From Nannochloris sp. 'desiccata' (lineage: Eukaryota; Chlorophyta; Trebouxiophyceae; Chlorellales; Chlorellaceae), in assembly GCA_019044685.2 (NCBI GenBank), contig JAGTXX020000006.1, positions 1,693,501 to 1,757,500 of the forward strand: a DNA stretch of 64,000 nt. The letters run 5' to 3'. The position numbers and the translations under genes were made by a program. Under the pieces are notes generated by a model, which saw only the letters and a program-made list of their open reading frames with translations, ran no database searches and was not told the origin of the DNA. Shown here in pieces: positions 46,597 through 58,500 of this stretch. The stretch's first letter is position 1, and each line of letters begins with the position of its first letter.

Positions 46597-47360
46597 TCCA
46601 GAGGGGCTTGGCCAAAGAAGTAGCTACTTCAGCGTCTGGCCAAAAAAATAAACTCCGACAGGAGCCACCACAGGTGTGGTGGCGAACAGCAGTAAGACGG
46701 CTCTGGGGTAATGCATGCAGACGCACACGATCTATATGCATGGAAGGAGCTCGTTTAAAGTGGGACAATGCCCTGCGTTCCATCTTGAGATGGATCAGGG
46801 ATAAAACTTGACTTGGATTCCAACTTCGCTGGATTACCATAGCCGTCAGCGACACTACAGGGCATAAATTATTAATTTAAAAATACAGGCAGGAATTATT
46901 AATTCAATAAGAAGGAAGTTTCGCCCAGCACTGCTTTTTGCGTGGATGATCATCGGATGATCATGAGAAAGTGAAATGAACAAGAATGGGCCGAAATCTT
47001 ATTTTTTTAGTATCACTGGCTGGCCGGTAGCAATCAATTGCGTGTTTTCTTTAAGTGTTGAGGGGAGAGGGGTATACTATAGATTGGGAATAGCCAGCGT
47101 TGATCAGCAACGATTTCTAGGGTGTATCTCGCTCTCAGTTTTTACTTGCACTTGTGTATTTTCCCCTCTATTAAGTGTCCGTCAAGATTTCCGAAATCTG
47201 TACCGAAGTTCGGTCACCGGGTAAAGAAGGTAGGCCCGGCCACCCGATAAGCAAGAAAAGTTCAACGGTTGCAAACTCGAATTTAGCTTTCATTTAAAAA
47301 AGTCGTGAAGCGATCTTATATCCTATACTGCTTGAAAACGTAGAACACGTCACAATTATC
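46597..47360. promoter_or_regulatory. Divergent region between P-loop ATPase and TBCB
   Basis: Holds the unresolved 5' exon of the ATPase gene (probably 46600-46855, minus strand) and then about 500 bp to the TBCB ATG. A partly palindromic GGATGATCATCGGATGATCATG lies near 46942-46964 next to TTGCGTGG. No other element recognised. Confidence 0.4.
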
Positions 47361-48362
47361 ATGGCAATGAACAGAGACCTCCAGGCTTTGCGCGAATATG
47401 TCACAGGGCCTACAAGTCAAAATCAAGCTGAAACGACCGTCAGGTTGTTGGTTACTCATAGCAACCTGAATGCAAAGTTCATGGATATTGTATTCGATTT
47501 ATGCGTAAGTTAGCTAATCTGCACCCCCGGAACTGCCTGATCACTTGATCCATCTTGCCGATCCTTCTGGCGCCCAATCTCTCCTGCAAATTTTTCTCAC
47601 CACTCACACCCCTTTAATTCCCACTAACCCCCTTCTACCCCTTCTTTACTGCTGCAGATGACTGTTGACTCATTGAAAAATAAACTATGCTTCCATTGCG
47701 GAACAAACGCTTCCGCTATGGTCCTCCAACTCAAAGATCAATCCGGCGCACTTCTCGCTGTAATGGACAACCCTTCCACCAAGCTCGGTTTCTTTTCCCC
47801 CAAAGACGGCTACATCCTGCACATCATTGATACAGACCCTCTGTCCGTCTCTGCAAACGGGTGGCTGGAAGATACCAGTAAAGTAGCCAAGTACGTCATG
47901 AGCGACGAAGATTACAACAAGCGGGATAACACATATAGAAAATATAAACAAGACAAATTAAGAGAAGATCCTAGTTGGACGTTAGATAAAGAGATAGCAG
48001 CACGTCGTGGTGTGCCATACGATCTTACCCCACCAAAGGCAAAGGTAGAGGATGAAGATTTCCAAGAAGAAGAAGCGAAGAGTATTGAGGTGGGTGCTCG
48101 ATGCGAGGTCACAAGCCCAGAAGGCGGCAAAAGAGGTATTGTAAAATATGTTGGAAAATGCGAAGGATTACCACTTGGTTGGTGGGTCGGTGTCCAGTAT
48201 GATGAGCCTGTGGGTAAGAATGATGGAAGCGTGAAAGGGAATAGGTTCTTTGAGTGTCCTGAGAGGTATGGTGGATTTGTGAGGCCTAATTTAGTAAAGA
48301 TGGGTGATGAGTTTACACCATTTGATGAAGAGTTTGAATTTAGTGATGAAGATGAGATATAG
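47361..48362 (+). CDS. TBCB: Tubulin-folding cofactor B
   Basis: Exons 47361-47504 and 47658-48362 (GT-AG, phase 0) give 282 residues. TBCB works with TBCE to handle alpha-tubulin after it leaves the CCT chaperonin. The N-terminal ubiquitin-like domain covers about residues 25-110 (TVRLLVTHSNLNAKFMDI, DGYILHIIDTDP). A short coiled segment with YNKRDNTYRKYKQDKLRED follows. The C-terminal CAP-Gly domain has GARCEVTSPEGGKRGIVKYVGKC, GWWVGVQYDEPVGKNDGSV and YGGFVRPNLV, with the GKNDG tubulin-tail-binding motif intact. The protein ends FSDEDEI, an acidic EEI/EEY-like tail as in other TBCB proteins. TGTAA occurs ~48 bp after the stop. Confidence 0.96.
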
Positions 48363-48829
48363 ATATAGCTGGAGAGATGTGGGGTAATATGTCTAGACAC
48401 CGATATTTGTAAAACGCAAGCTAATTATTAGCTTATTGTAACGGAAATTATAAGTAAGAAGGCGCACAGGGATATGAATACTAGCGATCGTCGGGTGATT
48501 GATTCTTGAGAGGTAGGGGCCACATTTACTTTAATTTTACAAGAGAAAAGCAGGCAGAACAAGGCAAAAATTGGTGGTTATAAAAAGTTAGATAAACTAG
48601 CTACATAAATCTAATATATGTACAGGATCAAAAACAAAGGCAGAGGGGGAAGGGACAGACACATCAATGTATACAAAGGCGGGATTTAAAGAGAGTACGG
48701 TAAAAAACAAGCCATACCAAGAGGAACAAGGGTACGAAATCAACGAATGACCATGTACAACATACTATATTTATCTCCTAATTCAGGAGGAAGAAAAGAA
48801 GAACAATATTATAAGGACTATGTTCTTAT
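48363..48829. other. Intergenic, tail-to-tail (TBCB / legumain)
   Basis: 467 bp between convergent 3' ends with two TGTAA motifs near its left end. No gene or repeat seen. Confidence 0.5.
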
Positions 48830-50592
48830 TTAAGATTCAGCAAGCGCTTCAATCTCGACAGGCTCGATCCCGGCTTCTCCAAGCAAGACAGTGCTAGCAG
48901 CAGCGGCGTATAAAGAATCAGGGCTGACATTTAGATTGCACAGATTTGCAAATACTCGGGTATGTTTCATTCCGTATTGATCCAGGGGTTTATACGCTGT
49001 GCTCCATGCTTTGACCATAGCACGGAGACAGTCCCAATCAGACACAAGGGCTTCAGAACCGTTGGGTTCAGGGACGATCGCATCCATTAAATTTTCTGCA
49101 GTAAGAAGCTCAGGAGAAATTGAAGTGGGCGCAAGAAGAGAGGAAACAATACCACCACCATGGTTGGCATCAACGCTGTCAATCTCTATTAAAATGTGTT
49201 CTACAGCTTGGTACACAGCCTCGTCTAAAGCATGACGTCGAGCTACCTCTGCTTCTAACTGCTCAGCTGCAGCAGTACCTTTTTCAGTACTTGCATGGCG
49301 CTGGGCAGTGACCTTCAAGGGAACGAGATCTGCCTCTCTTTGAGGAATAGCCTCTTGCAGTGATGTCCATTTTTCATTTCCGTGAAGGTTTGCAGGAGCT
49401 TTTCCACCAGTATTTTTCTGGCCTAAATACCTGGAAACTTCTTCCTCATCTAATTCCAGCTCTCCAAATCGTTCCACATGACTTCCTTGAGTATACGTAT
49501 AATTCTGACTGGTCCTCAATCGTACGTTTTGATATTGCTTTTTTAACGTCTCTGCGGTAAGATCATTTGAATCTGAATCTTCCATCCAAGAGACGCTGTA
49601 CAAATCCCCAAGGCAGGTATTGTATTCTGCAGGAGGGGAAGGTTCCATTCCAGGGCAATACACACCCCAAGAACTTTCTTTTTCATTCGCTGCCGTGACT
49701 GCATAGATTCCGAGGTCATCTTCAAGCAGTCCTTTAAACATACTGCCAGACTCGCAGGCTTCGATGTACAGTACCATTTCTGCGAATCCATGGTGCTTTT
49801 TACAGTGTTTAATAGCCTTATGAAGTTGATCTGCGTATAAAAAGTCTCCAGAGGGCATTCCTATGATTCCGGGAGCTCCGTGGTCGCTATAAAATACAAA
49901 AATACGGTCATTTGGACCAGCATTAATCATTTTCCCGGTTGAATGAGGTCCATTTGCGGGAATCCCAGATTGATTTCTGGTCAAAAGTGCTAAAAATGTT
50001 TCGGCGTTGACATTATTTTTTGTGTAGTCAAGCGGCATTCCAGAATAAACGTCCTCGCCAGTAGGGTGATTGATTAAAGTGCCAGGACGGGGATTTTCTG
50101 GGTTATCTGCGATATCGTTGTACACCATAACGACGATGTGGTCATCAGGGACGCCACCTCGAGAGAGAACTTGATATGCATGGGCGACGTCGGCTTGATG
50201 GCGGTAATTGCCCCAGCCAGCACTGCCAGCGATAAGCAAGGCCCAAAGTTCGCCTATTGTTGTGAGAAACGATCAAGGATGGAATGTAAAATGTTAAAAA
50301 AAGACCTAATGAAATATCAATACGTTTATAGTTGCTTTACTGCTGCTGTCAAGACGCCAACCTTGAAGGCCGGTTGGCTTTGACAGCTCTAAAATAAATA
50401 AAGGACTTGGAGACATATTCAATATGTCGTGACATGCCATATGTCATCATACGTACCTTCTCCTTCTCCGGAAGCCTTCTCCTTGCCTAAACCTAGCCAC
50501 TGTTCGAGATTTGGAAGAGGTCTCGCTTGACAATGCAGAACTGATGCAGTGCATGCTAGAAGCACGCATATGGCGAGTCTGGCGTGCTTCAT
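48830..50592 (-). CDS. Legumain / vacuolar processing enzyme (C13 cysteine protease)
   Basis: Exons 50457-50592 and 48830-50253 (GT-AG, phase 1) give 519 residues. The N-terminus MKHARLAICVLLACTASVLH is a signal peptide, so the protein enters the secretory pathway, probably to a vacuole. The protease domain starts at ELWALLIAGSAGWGNYRHQAD. The catalytic dyad is visible as FVFYSDHGAPGIIGMP (His) and YIEACESGSMFKG (Cys). The S1-pocket region AANEKESSWGVYCPG and CLGDLYSVSWMEDSD match Asn-specific legumains. A long helical C-terminal prodomain follows and must be removed for activation. The short first exon provides only the signal peptide and propeptide start. Confidence 0.95.
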
Positions 50593-50893
50593 GATGGAAC
50601 AAAAATTCTAGTAGAAATAAATGAATTTATGGAGCATTGCGAGAAGCGAGGTTTTAGATAAGAGACAATTAAGGTTGGACTCCGGGAGGACCAGTGAAGG
50701 ACAAGGGCAGCAAACCTGGAATATTAGGCTGTTTTATTGAAAATTTCAACAGTAACTGCAATTTAAAAACACAGAACCTATGGGAAATGGAACAATGCAG
50801 GCATATAGTATCCTGAAAGCAAAAACATTTCTGGTGAGATCACTTCAACATTTGAACAAATTTTAGCGAAGAAAACCAGTTGCTACCGACCAT
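50593..50893. promoter_or_regulatory. Divergent region legumain / LHCB7
   Basis: 301 bp between outward-facing ATGs. No specific element recognised. Confidence 0.4.
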
Positions 50894-51975
50894 CATGCGC
50901 ACCAATGTGTTCCATAACTATCTAGTGGTCCACCTTTTTTGCAGTGCGGAACATGCGTTCCACAAACTGCAATACTGTCTCAACATCGCCGCTCCCATCG
51001 CCCCCCTGCTCAGCTGACTACTACCTACGCCAGTGCTGCTGATGTCGCTGGTTTAATTGTCTTCTCAGCCATTCCATTCGTGGCCGTGCAAGCTCTGGCA
51101 GACTCTAAATACGGTAAAAAGCTCTTAGAAGATCTAAAAGCACAAAGATCTTCGCTGGTTGCTGCCGTTGCCGCTGTAGAGAAATCCCGCGCTGTTGCTC
51201 GCTCACATATCAAATGGTATGGACCGAATAGACCACAATGGCTTGGTCCATTTTCCCAACAAACTCCTGAATGGCTAGATGGTGTGCTTCCTGGAGATTA
51301 CGGCTATGACCCACTCGCACTTGGCCGTGCCCCTGAAAAATTACATAAATATGTCGAATTAGAATTGCTACACGCTCGTTGGGCAATGCTAGGCGGTCTT
51401 GGTGCACTTATTCCTGAGGCCGTTCAACTCTCAGGCAAAGCCCAGTTTTTAGAGCCAGTTTGGTGGAGAGTTGGAGCGGCAAAATTGCATTCTACTGAAG
51501 ACTTGAATTACTTGGGAATTGCTGGTTTAAAAGTAGCTGGTGGGCAAGGGGTATTAATTATTGCCATCTGTCAAGTTTTGTTAATGTTTGGTCCTGAATA
51601 TGCACGTGCATGTGGAATCGAGGCGCTAGAACCTCTCGGAATCTTCCTTCCCGGAGATAAGAATTATCCAGGTGAGCATGGGTTCGTTATTATGTTTCCC
51701 CACTGGGATTTTTTTCTTTTCTTTTTTTAGTTTCGTCAATAATTTTCTCTTTCTCTCATTTTTCTCCAGGCGGTGTTTTTGACCCTTTGGGGCTCGCGAA
51801 AGATCCTAGTTTATATGAAACAATGCGTATCAGAGAGATCAAGAATGGACGACTGGCGATGGTGGCGTGGCTTGGATTTGCAGCACAGGCGGCGGTGACA
51901 GAAAAGGGGCCTTTGGAAAATCTTGTTAATTTTTTAGACGATGCAAGTAGAAATATTGTCTTATTCGATATGTAA
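50894..51975 (+). CDS. LHCB7: Lhcb7-like chlorophyll a/b-binding protein
   Basis: Exons 50945-51671 and 51770-51975 are firm (GT-AG, phase 1). A 4-codon first exon 50894-50905 with a 39 nt intron is the simplest way to reach an ATG, giving 314 residues. Three LHC helices are present: [40 protein letters not shown] and [20 protein letters not shown]. The stretch before helix 1 ([21 protein letters not shown]) and [29 protein letters not shown] fit plant Lhcb7, a rare monomeric antenna, rather than CP26 or CP29. A membrane-like segment [18 protein letters not shown] precedes, which the bulk LHCII proteins lack. Sequence after helix 3 ends NIVLFDM. Confidence 0.85.
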
Positions 51976-52189
51976 AAGATAAGAAGTAAATGGCGTTTAA
52001 AGGAAAAATGCTAATAATAATAAACGAAGAGAGCCCTCGTTCAGGTGAAACATGTTGAAGCTAAAAGCACCTGCATCCAGGTTCAGAAAAGTACCGCTCT
52101 TAATTTTTGATAAATTCTCGCTCAACCCTACTTTGATTCGCATATACTATTTACATAAATATAAAGAACCCATATACGGTTGAAGCACA

Positions 52190-53365
52190 ATGGCTACGCT
52201 GCAACAAGAGCCTATTTCACTTGAAAAGGATGGGTCCCCAAAGACTGTATTGGGTGGGTCGGGCGAGGCCGCTGCTGCCCCAGCTATGCACCCCAGTGAG
52301 CAGCAATCCATGGTCGTTTTGGGCCACATGACTGGTGCTATGACTACAAACTTGATGTGCCTTGGAGAGTCTCTCGGCTTGTATAAAGGTCTTCACGAGG
52401 TCGGCCCTTGCCCCGCGGAGCGCCTCGCTCAGCATCTCAAACTCAACCCTCGTTACGTCGAAGAATGGTGCCGTCAGCAAGCTTCTGCTAAGGTTATTAC
52501 CACTGACGAGAACGCTGAGATGTACTGGTTGAGTGAGCCTCAGAAAGATGTCTTGGTGCGTGAGAACGGCCCCGATGCTTCTCCTTTTTACAGTGGAGGC
52601 TTTCTCGCAGCTCTTCCTGCTTTACAGCGTGTTACCCAGACCAAACTGCCTGAATTGTTTGTCAAAGGTGGTGGGCTGGACTACGATGCTTATGGAGAGC
52701 CAGTTGCATGTGGAGTTTGCCGTGAGCTCAGTGTTTGGCTTCGTCACTTCTTGGTGGATCGTTTGCGTGCTCTTCCTGGTGACTTTCCTCAAAAATTGGA
52801 CTCAGGATGCAACGTTGCAGACGTGGGCTGCGGATGTGGCGTTGCTGTACTCACCTCTGCAGCTGCCTTCCCCAACTCCACTTTTCACGGCTACGACATT
52901 TCCGAGATTGCATTGGATGAAGCTCGCGATCTTGCAAAGAAACAAAACGTTAAAAATGTCAAGTTTATCAACCCTGGTGTTGACGAGGGTGGCATGCCTG
53001 AAGCGACCTACGATATTGTGATGACCCATGATGCTATTCACGACATGGCAACGCCCTTTGACGTCATGAAAAGCGTTAAAAAATCAATCAAACCAGGCGG
53101 AATCTGGATCATTGGCGATATGTCATCAGCTCCCACGCACGCTGATAATATCCATAGACACCCCTTCTCACCGCTCATGTATGGTTTCTCTTGTCATCTC
53201 TGTTTACCTTCTGCAATGTCGGCGCCTAATTCTGTTGGACTTGGTACGATGGGTCTGAGTGAGAATATGGCGAGAGATAAGTTGATGGAAGTTGGATTTA
53301 CAAAAGTTGATGTATTGGATTGGGGACACCCTTTGAATAGGTACTATTTGGCGACTACTGACTAA
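52190..53365 (+). CDS. Class I SAM-dependent methyltransferase with N-terminal winged helix
   Basis: Single exon of 391 residues. The N-terminal ~130 residues form a dimerisation/winged-helix region (LCLGESLGLYKGLHEVGPCP, AERLAQHLKLNPRYVEEWCRQ) as in small-molecule methyltransferases related to bacterial Rv2258c-like proteins. The catalytic Rossmann fold has motif I CNVADVGCGCGVAV, motif II STFHGYDISEIALDEA, a VMTHDAIHDM motif IV and KSIKPGGIWIIGDM as motif V/VI. The substrate is unknown. There is no presequence, no intron and codon use is strongly biased, suggesting high expression. A bacterial origin is possible but cannot be judged by eye. Starts 214 bp after LHCB7. Confidence 0.9.
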   Translation: MATLQQEPISLEKDGSPKTVLGGSGEAAAAPAMHPSEQQSMVVLGHMTGAMTTNLMCLGESLGLYKGLHEVGPCPAERLAQHLKLNPRYVEEWCRQQASAKVITTDENAEMYWLSEPQKDVLVRENGPDASPFYSGGFLAALPALQRVTQTKLPELFVKGGGLDYDAYGEPVACGVCRELSVWLRHFLVDRLRALPGDFPQKLDSGCNVADVGCGCGVAVLTSAAAFPNSTFHGYDISEIALDEARDLAKKQNVKNVKFINPGVDEGGMPEATYDIVMTHDAIHDMATPFDVMKSVKKSIKPGGIWIIGDMSSAPTHADNIHRHPFSPLMYGFSCHLCLPSAMSAPNSVGLGTMGLSENMARDKLMEVGFTKVDVLDWGHPLNRYYLATTD

Positions 53366-53755
53366 GATTTAAATCGATTGAGTCATACCGATGCTTGGGC
53401 TCGTTTGTGTTGCTTTATTTTGCTTAATTTTGTTGAGACTTGCTGCATAATCCTGCAATTGTGGGCAAGTGCGATTAAGTGCATTTTTGTTTTGTTTTGT
53501 TTAATTTTGTGTTTTACTCACCTGGGTCCTTGCGTTATTATATAACTTATCATTGATACAATGTATATGCTTTTATGTTGGCTTGCATAAATTAAGGAAA
53601 GATAAAAGGAAAGTTTGCTTTGTACCACAACGTTTTAGAGTATTCTGCCCCGCCGCCGCTTTGCTTTTCAAGTGTCTGTTGAGACGATGTAACATTAATG
53701 CATTATTCACAATCACATCCGAAAATGTTCTTCAGAAGGTTATTAAATTAAGTAT
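53366..53755. other. Intergenic, tail-to-tail (methyltransferase / propeller protein)
   Basis: 390 bp, T-rich with repeated TTTTGTT near 53490-53515. No gene seen. Confidence 0.5.
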
Positions 53756-55277
53756 TTAATTACTACTACGACGTTTAAATTTCAACTGTCCCGGCTGACC
53801 ATCATCTTCACTCAAAGCCAATCCAATTCCTTCCCACGGTCCAGAAGTAGCTGTCTTGCGCCCTGAATAGTACAGTCGCCATTTCCCCTTTGCCATGGAC
53901 ACTGCACATGGAGTACCTACTGATCCACTATCCCAACGAGCGTCTTCACTTTCTTCCTGGTCATCACTGCAACCACTACTAGGCAGTACAGGTTCTGGTT
54001 GGCGCTTCCAATTTTGTATACCGTCATCTGAGATAGCAACGCCTATACTTCTTCTACCATCTTCGGCTATCCCTTCATAAAACATAAAATACTTCTTCGT
54101 ATCTATATCACGTACTACACACCGGGTTGCAGCCCCCTTGGCATCGAAATCATTTGATCCAGGGGACCCTCCATCAAAAATTGGCCCCTGCTTGGTCCAC
54201 TTAAATCCATCAGGAGAGGTTGCTAGACCTACTACATACTTATTTTTCGTTTTATCAAAGCTGTGATAGTACATACGCATGTCTTTGGTACCGGAATTAA
54301 CTACCTGAGGTGCTCCAATGAATAATTCATCCCATTCGCCGGGGGCACCAACATCAAAGAGAGCGCCAGTGTGGTGATCTGCTTCAATTCTGGCGAAATT
54401 ACGGCCATCTTGGGACATAGCAAGGCCAGGTCGTAGCGTCACACCCTCTCTCTTAAAAAAGGTAGAGGTTGCAGAGTCCAAGTCAGCGCTGCTGCTGCTG
54501 TCGCTAAGCATGCTGGGCGGGATGTTGCCTTCTTCAAAATTCCCGCCGCTATAGAAACACCAATACACACCAGTACCCCCACTGCTAACTGAATCACTTG
54601 ACATAATCTGTACATCTGAAACATGCATATGGCAGGTATCATGCCACCACCAGGAATCTTCATTAGGGGATAAAACTCGACCTACATCTGCAGAACGACC
54701 TTCACCTCGAGCGCCTTCAACAGAGCCCCGTCCCCGTGACCAATTAACTCCATCGCTGGAGACAGCAACTCCAATAGAACCAGAAGCCGGAAATATATCA
54801 TCAATATTGTGACATTTGTTGCTCCGGCCAGTGTACCACATGAACCAGCGCTGTTCATTATCGCCAAGGTAGTAGCGGACGACGGGATGGCCAACGCCTG
54901 CTTCGTCCCACGCTCCGCTTTCGCCAAGGCCGAAGATGAGACCTGGCTGTGATGAGGTGGATGCGGATGTGTCAAGATGTGCTCCCCGAGAAGCAGCCTG
55001 TTTTTAGATAGGAGATAGGATAGTTTAGCTTGTGTGATTATGAGATTAAATTAGTGAGAATCACTGAGCCTCATTTATCCTTCGCTGCATTCAGCACGGG
55101 CTGACATAGGATTATCACTCCTTGTATCAAGCAGATTCAACAAGTTACCTGGCATTGGGTTAGTCCAGCATTTGTATGGTGGGTACGTCTGCAAAAAGAT
55201 GTGATCAAACGAGAACTTGAGCTGGGGGCATAAAGGCCCTTTGCCGGAGCAGCAAGTGATGCGGATGACATCAGCAT
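53756..55277 (-). CDS. Five-bladed beta-propeller glycosidase-like protein (GH32/43/68 fold), probably plastid-targeted
   Basis: Exons 55149-55277 and 53756-54997 (GT-AG, phase 0) give 456 residues. The first ~40 residues (MLMSSASLAAPAKGLYAPSS, then Arg-rich) look like a plastid transit peptide. Five repeats follow, each with an aromatic strand and then a G-x-A-x-S-x-DG turn: WFMWYTGRS/IGVAVSSDG, VYWCFYSGG/GLAMSQDG, DMRMYYHSFD/VGLATSPDG, YFMFYEGI/IGVAISDDG and WRLYYSGRK/IGLALSEDD. This is the layout of the arabinanase/invertase/levansucrase superfamily. I cannot assign the catalytic Asp/Glu triad with confidence, so substrate and activity are unknown. Confidence 0.8.
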
Positions 55278-55551
55278 TTTAAGAATATGTTACAGCGGGC
55301 TACGGTATTGTGCAATTGATGGCCGATTTGATTATCTTTTTGGGTAGAAAACAACTTGCTGAACCAACACAAATTTGAGCTTCGAATTCAGCCAACTATG
55401 AGATCTACAGCACTTGATATTTATTTTTGACATTAGACAATTGCACTGATTCTGGCCCTGGTCGGACAAAGCTAAAAAAATCCCACGATGGCCTTCGCGC
55501 CAATTCAAAATTCAATTGATCTTGTTTGACTTGACACACGAACTAGCCAAA

Positions 55552-58500
55552 ATGCAGACTCCAAGCGGAGCAACAAGTGATACAAGTGTGACTGATTTAT
55601 TAGAAGACCATTTTGATAGCCTGGGTGACTTTGCAACAAGCCTAAGCAGCAACCTGGCCGAGCCCGCTGCCTCTCCTATTTCTTCCTCCAACGAGCACGA
55701 TGCCAAGGAAAATGCTCCCAACAATGAAAAGACGCACAAGGTAGAGTGGTACAACAACTGAAACCCTAGAGCACCAAACTCTGTAATGTTAGATCTCAAT
55801 CTTTCCATACTGCTTATTAACAATTATATATATTTTATTCTCCCGCAGGTTGTCAAGAACAATATTTTATATGAACCCCACCCTAGCTGCTCTCCTCTCT
55901 CCATGGAAGAACTCGACAGCGCCAAAGCGGAGGCATCAGCATGGCGGGCTTCTCAAGAAGCTCTCGTGAACCGTGTGCACTTGCTAGAATCAAGAATTTT
56001 GGAGGAGGCGGAAAGAGCTGATGCTGGATACTCTGCTGCAGAAGCTGCCCAGCATTCTTTAGCTGCTGGTTTCGGTGATTTCAAGCACCAAAGCACTTTA
56101 ATGGTTGAAGAATGTGCACAGAGAGAAGCGGAACTTGTCGCGCATTTTACAGCTCTGAATCAAACAAAAGATGAAGAGCATAGCGTGGCGCTTTCAAATT
56201 TACAAAAACAGCTGCAAACCACTGTTGAGGAGAAGAACAGGCTGTTAGAAACACTGGAAGATGACCACAGAGAAGCGTTAGAGCTGCGTGGGCGTGTAGA
56301 GAATACAGAACAGCTGCAATCTGCTGTACGAGAGTTGACTAGACAAAAGAAAATCTTGGAGAGTCAACTCTACACAAGCCAAAGCTCTTTAGAAAAAGAA
56401 AAGGCGAGCACAAAAGATTTATTTGAACGCCTTATTGCAGCAGAAGCTTCCGCAATGCAGGCCACACAGCAAGCAGAAGCAGCATGCAGGCAATGGGATA
56501 CTGCAGCTCAAGAAGCACAGCAGGCACAGAAGCGGGAAAGCCAAGCGACCGACAAACTGAAAAATTTGCAAAATTTGCAAAGTGAAGGCACTGCAAATGC
56601 ACAAGCAGTGCATAATACAGCGAAGGAACAACTTGCTGCATTGAGTGAATTAGCACACAAAAGAGGTGCTGCTCTTCGCCAAATTGTCGCCTTGCTTGCT
56701 GGTACTGACCCTGGCAATGATGTCTGTGACCCAGATACCGATTCAGACTATGCCGTGCAGCTTGTTATTTCTGTTTGCCAAGGTGTGGTCGATGCAGAGA
56801 ATGAGTGGGGAAAGGAGAAGGCAGAGCTGCATGAGGCATTAGAAGAAGCAATGGAAGGTTCTGAAGATTTAATTCGTCGGTTACGCAAGGAAGAAACGAG
56901 GAATAAAGAACTTGAAAATCAAGAAGCCGACGCGAGAGCGGTTCTTGGTGCCGTTGAGAAGATACAAAATAGAGCTGTTATGGCTGAAAAGGCGTTGGCC
57001 GCGTGCCGTGAAGAGATGGAAAACGCTGCGTCCAAAGCAGCTGCGTCTGTGATGGAAGCTGCACAGCTGAAGGCTGTCGCAGCAGCAGCTGAAGAGGCTT
57101 TAAAGGTCGCTGATGCTCGGGCTCTCCAAGCTGAAGCAGAAGTGGCCGTGTTACGACAAGGCTCTGGAGCGAAGGATCAGCGTGCCGATGAGATGAGAGC
57201 TGCAGCTGCTGTTGCAATGGAGGTAGCCCAAAGTTTACAGTCCAGTATTCAGCAAGCGTGTACTGCAGCTGCTACTGAAATGCAGCAAGCAGTGATGGCG
57301 CTGGAGGCGTCCTCCTTGGAGGATACCACGAGTGATAATGATAACACTATAAAGCAGCAGAGTAGTAGTTGTAGTAATACAACTGGTATTCTTAACGCCG
57401 TCTACAGCTGTATTGATCGTTTGCAGGAAGCTGCTGCTATGGATACTAGTAGCAACAAAAAGAGTTGTAGCGGTAGAGATCTTGCGGCAGCCGTTGAGTT
57501 AGCATTGCTGGAAGCCTCTTCCGGATTTTCTAGTGTGGCGGCGTTGGTGCAAGAGTATGGACGTGTGCATGACGCTTTATTACGTGCTGTTGGTAGACCA
57601 ACTGAGGCTGAAGGTTCTCGAAAAACAAATGGTGCTGATGTAGTTGTGGGTGATGGTCAACAGGAAACGAGCTTAGAGGCACTATTAAGCGATCTTTTGG
57701 ACCGTTTCTCCGGCCTTACAGCTGCAGTACAAACTGAAAAAAGTTCTCTTGAAGAACAACTTTCCACTTTACGTGCTGAGCATGCTGAGCTACTGACACA
57801 TGCAGAGTCACTGGAATCTGTCCTGCGATCGGCAGTTCATGCTGGGCCTGCTATGGATACAACAGGTGAAGCTTTATTACAGCTTGTAGCAGCACGGAGA
57901 AGAATTTCAGAATTAGAATCTGGGTGTGCTGCGTTGGCAAAGAGAGAGAGGGACGCACAGCAGGCTGCTGAAGAAAGCAAAGCCTCTGCCTCTCGTGATT
58001 GGGCAGAGGTACGATCCGACGTGGCACAACTTGTACAGCATGCTGAGCGGGCTCAGATAGATGCCGAGTTGGCTTTACAACAACAACGGGCTGAAACAGC
58101 ACGTTTAGTATCCGAAGCAAGGGCTAGAGAACATGTTGCAGGGGCGGCACAGAGTGAGGCAGAGGCTCGAGCGTCGCAACTGAGACAAGAGGCTGCAGGG
58201 CTTCATCGTGAACTTCAAATTGCGCTTTCTACTGCAACGACGTGGGAAACGCTTGCAAAATCAGCAGAAGATGCTTTAGAAGTTGCGACGACACGTCTCC
58301 AGGAAGCCAAACACCAGCAACAGGAACAACAAAGAACGGGAGATGTTGGTGACGGTAACAATAACACCATCACTGCTGGCAGCGATAATTTGTTAGCTGT
58401 TCTTCAACCATCAGCGCACCTTTCTAGTGAGGATATAGATACTCTCCGTCGCCGTGTGTTCCAATTAGAAAGCGCTCTTAATGAGCTACAAGAGCACGCA

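Noticed and set aside
50939..50944. TTG start for the LHCB7-like protein
   Set aside because: Eukaryotic start should be ATG; TTG overlaps an intron acceptor (TTTTTTGCAG).
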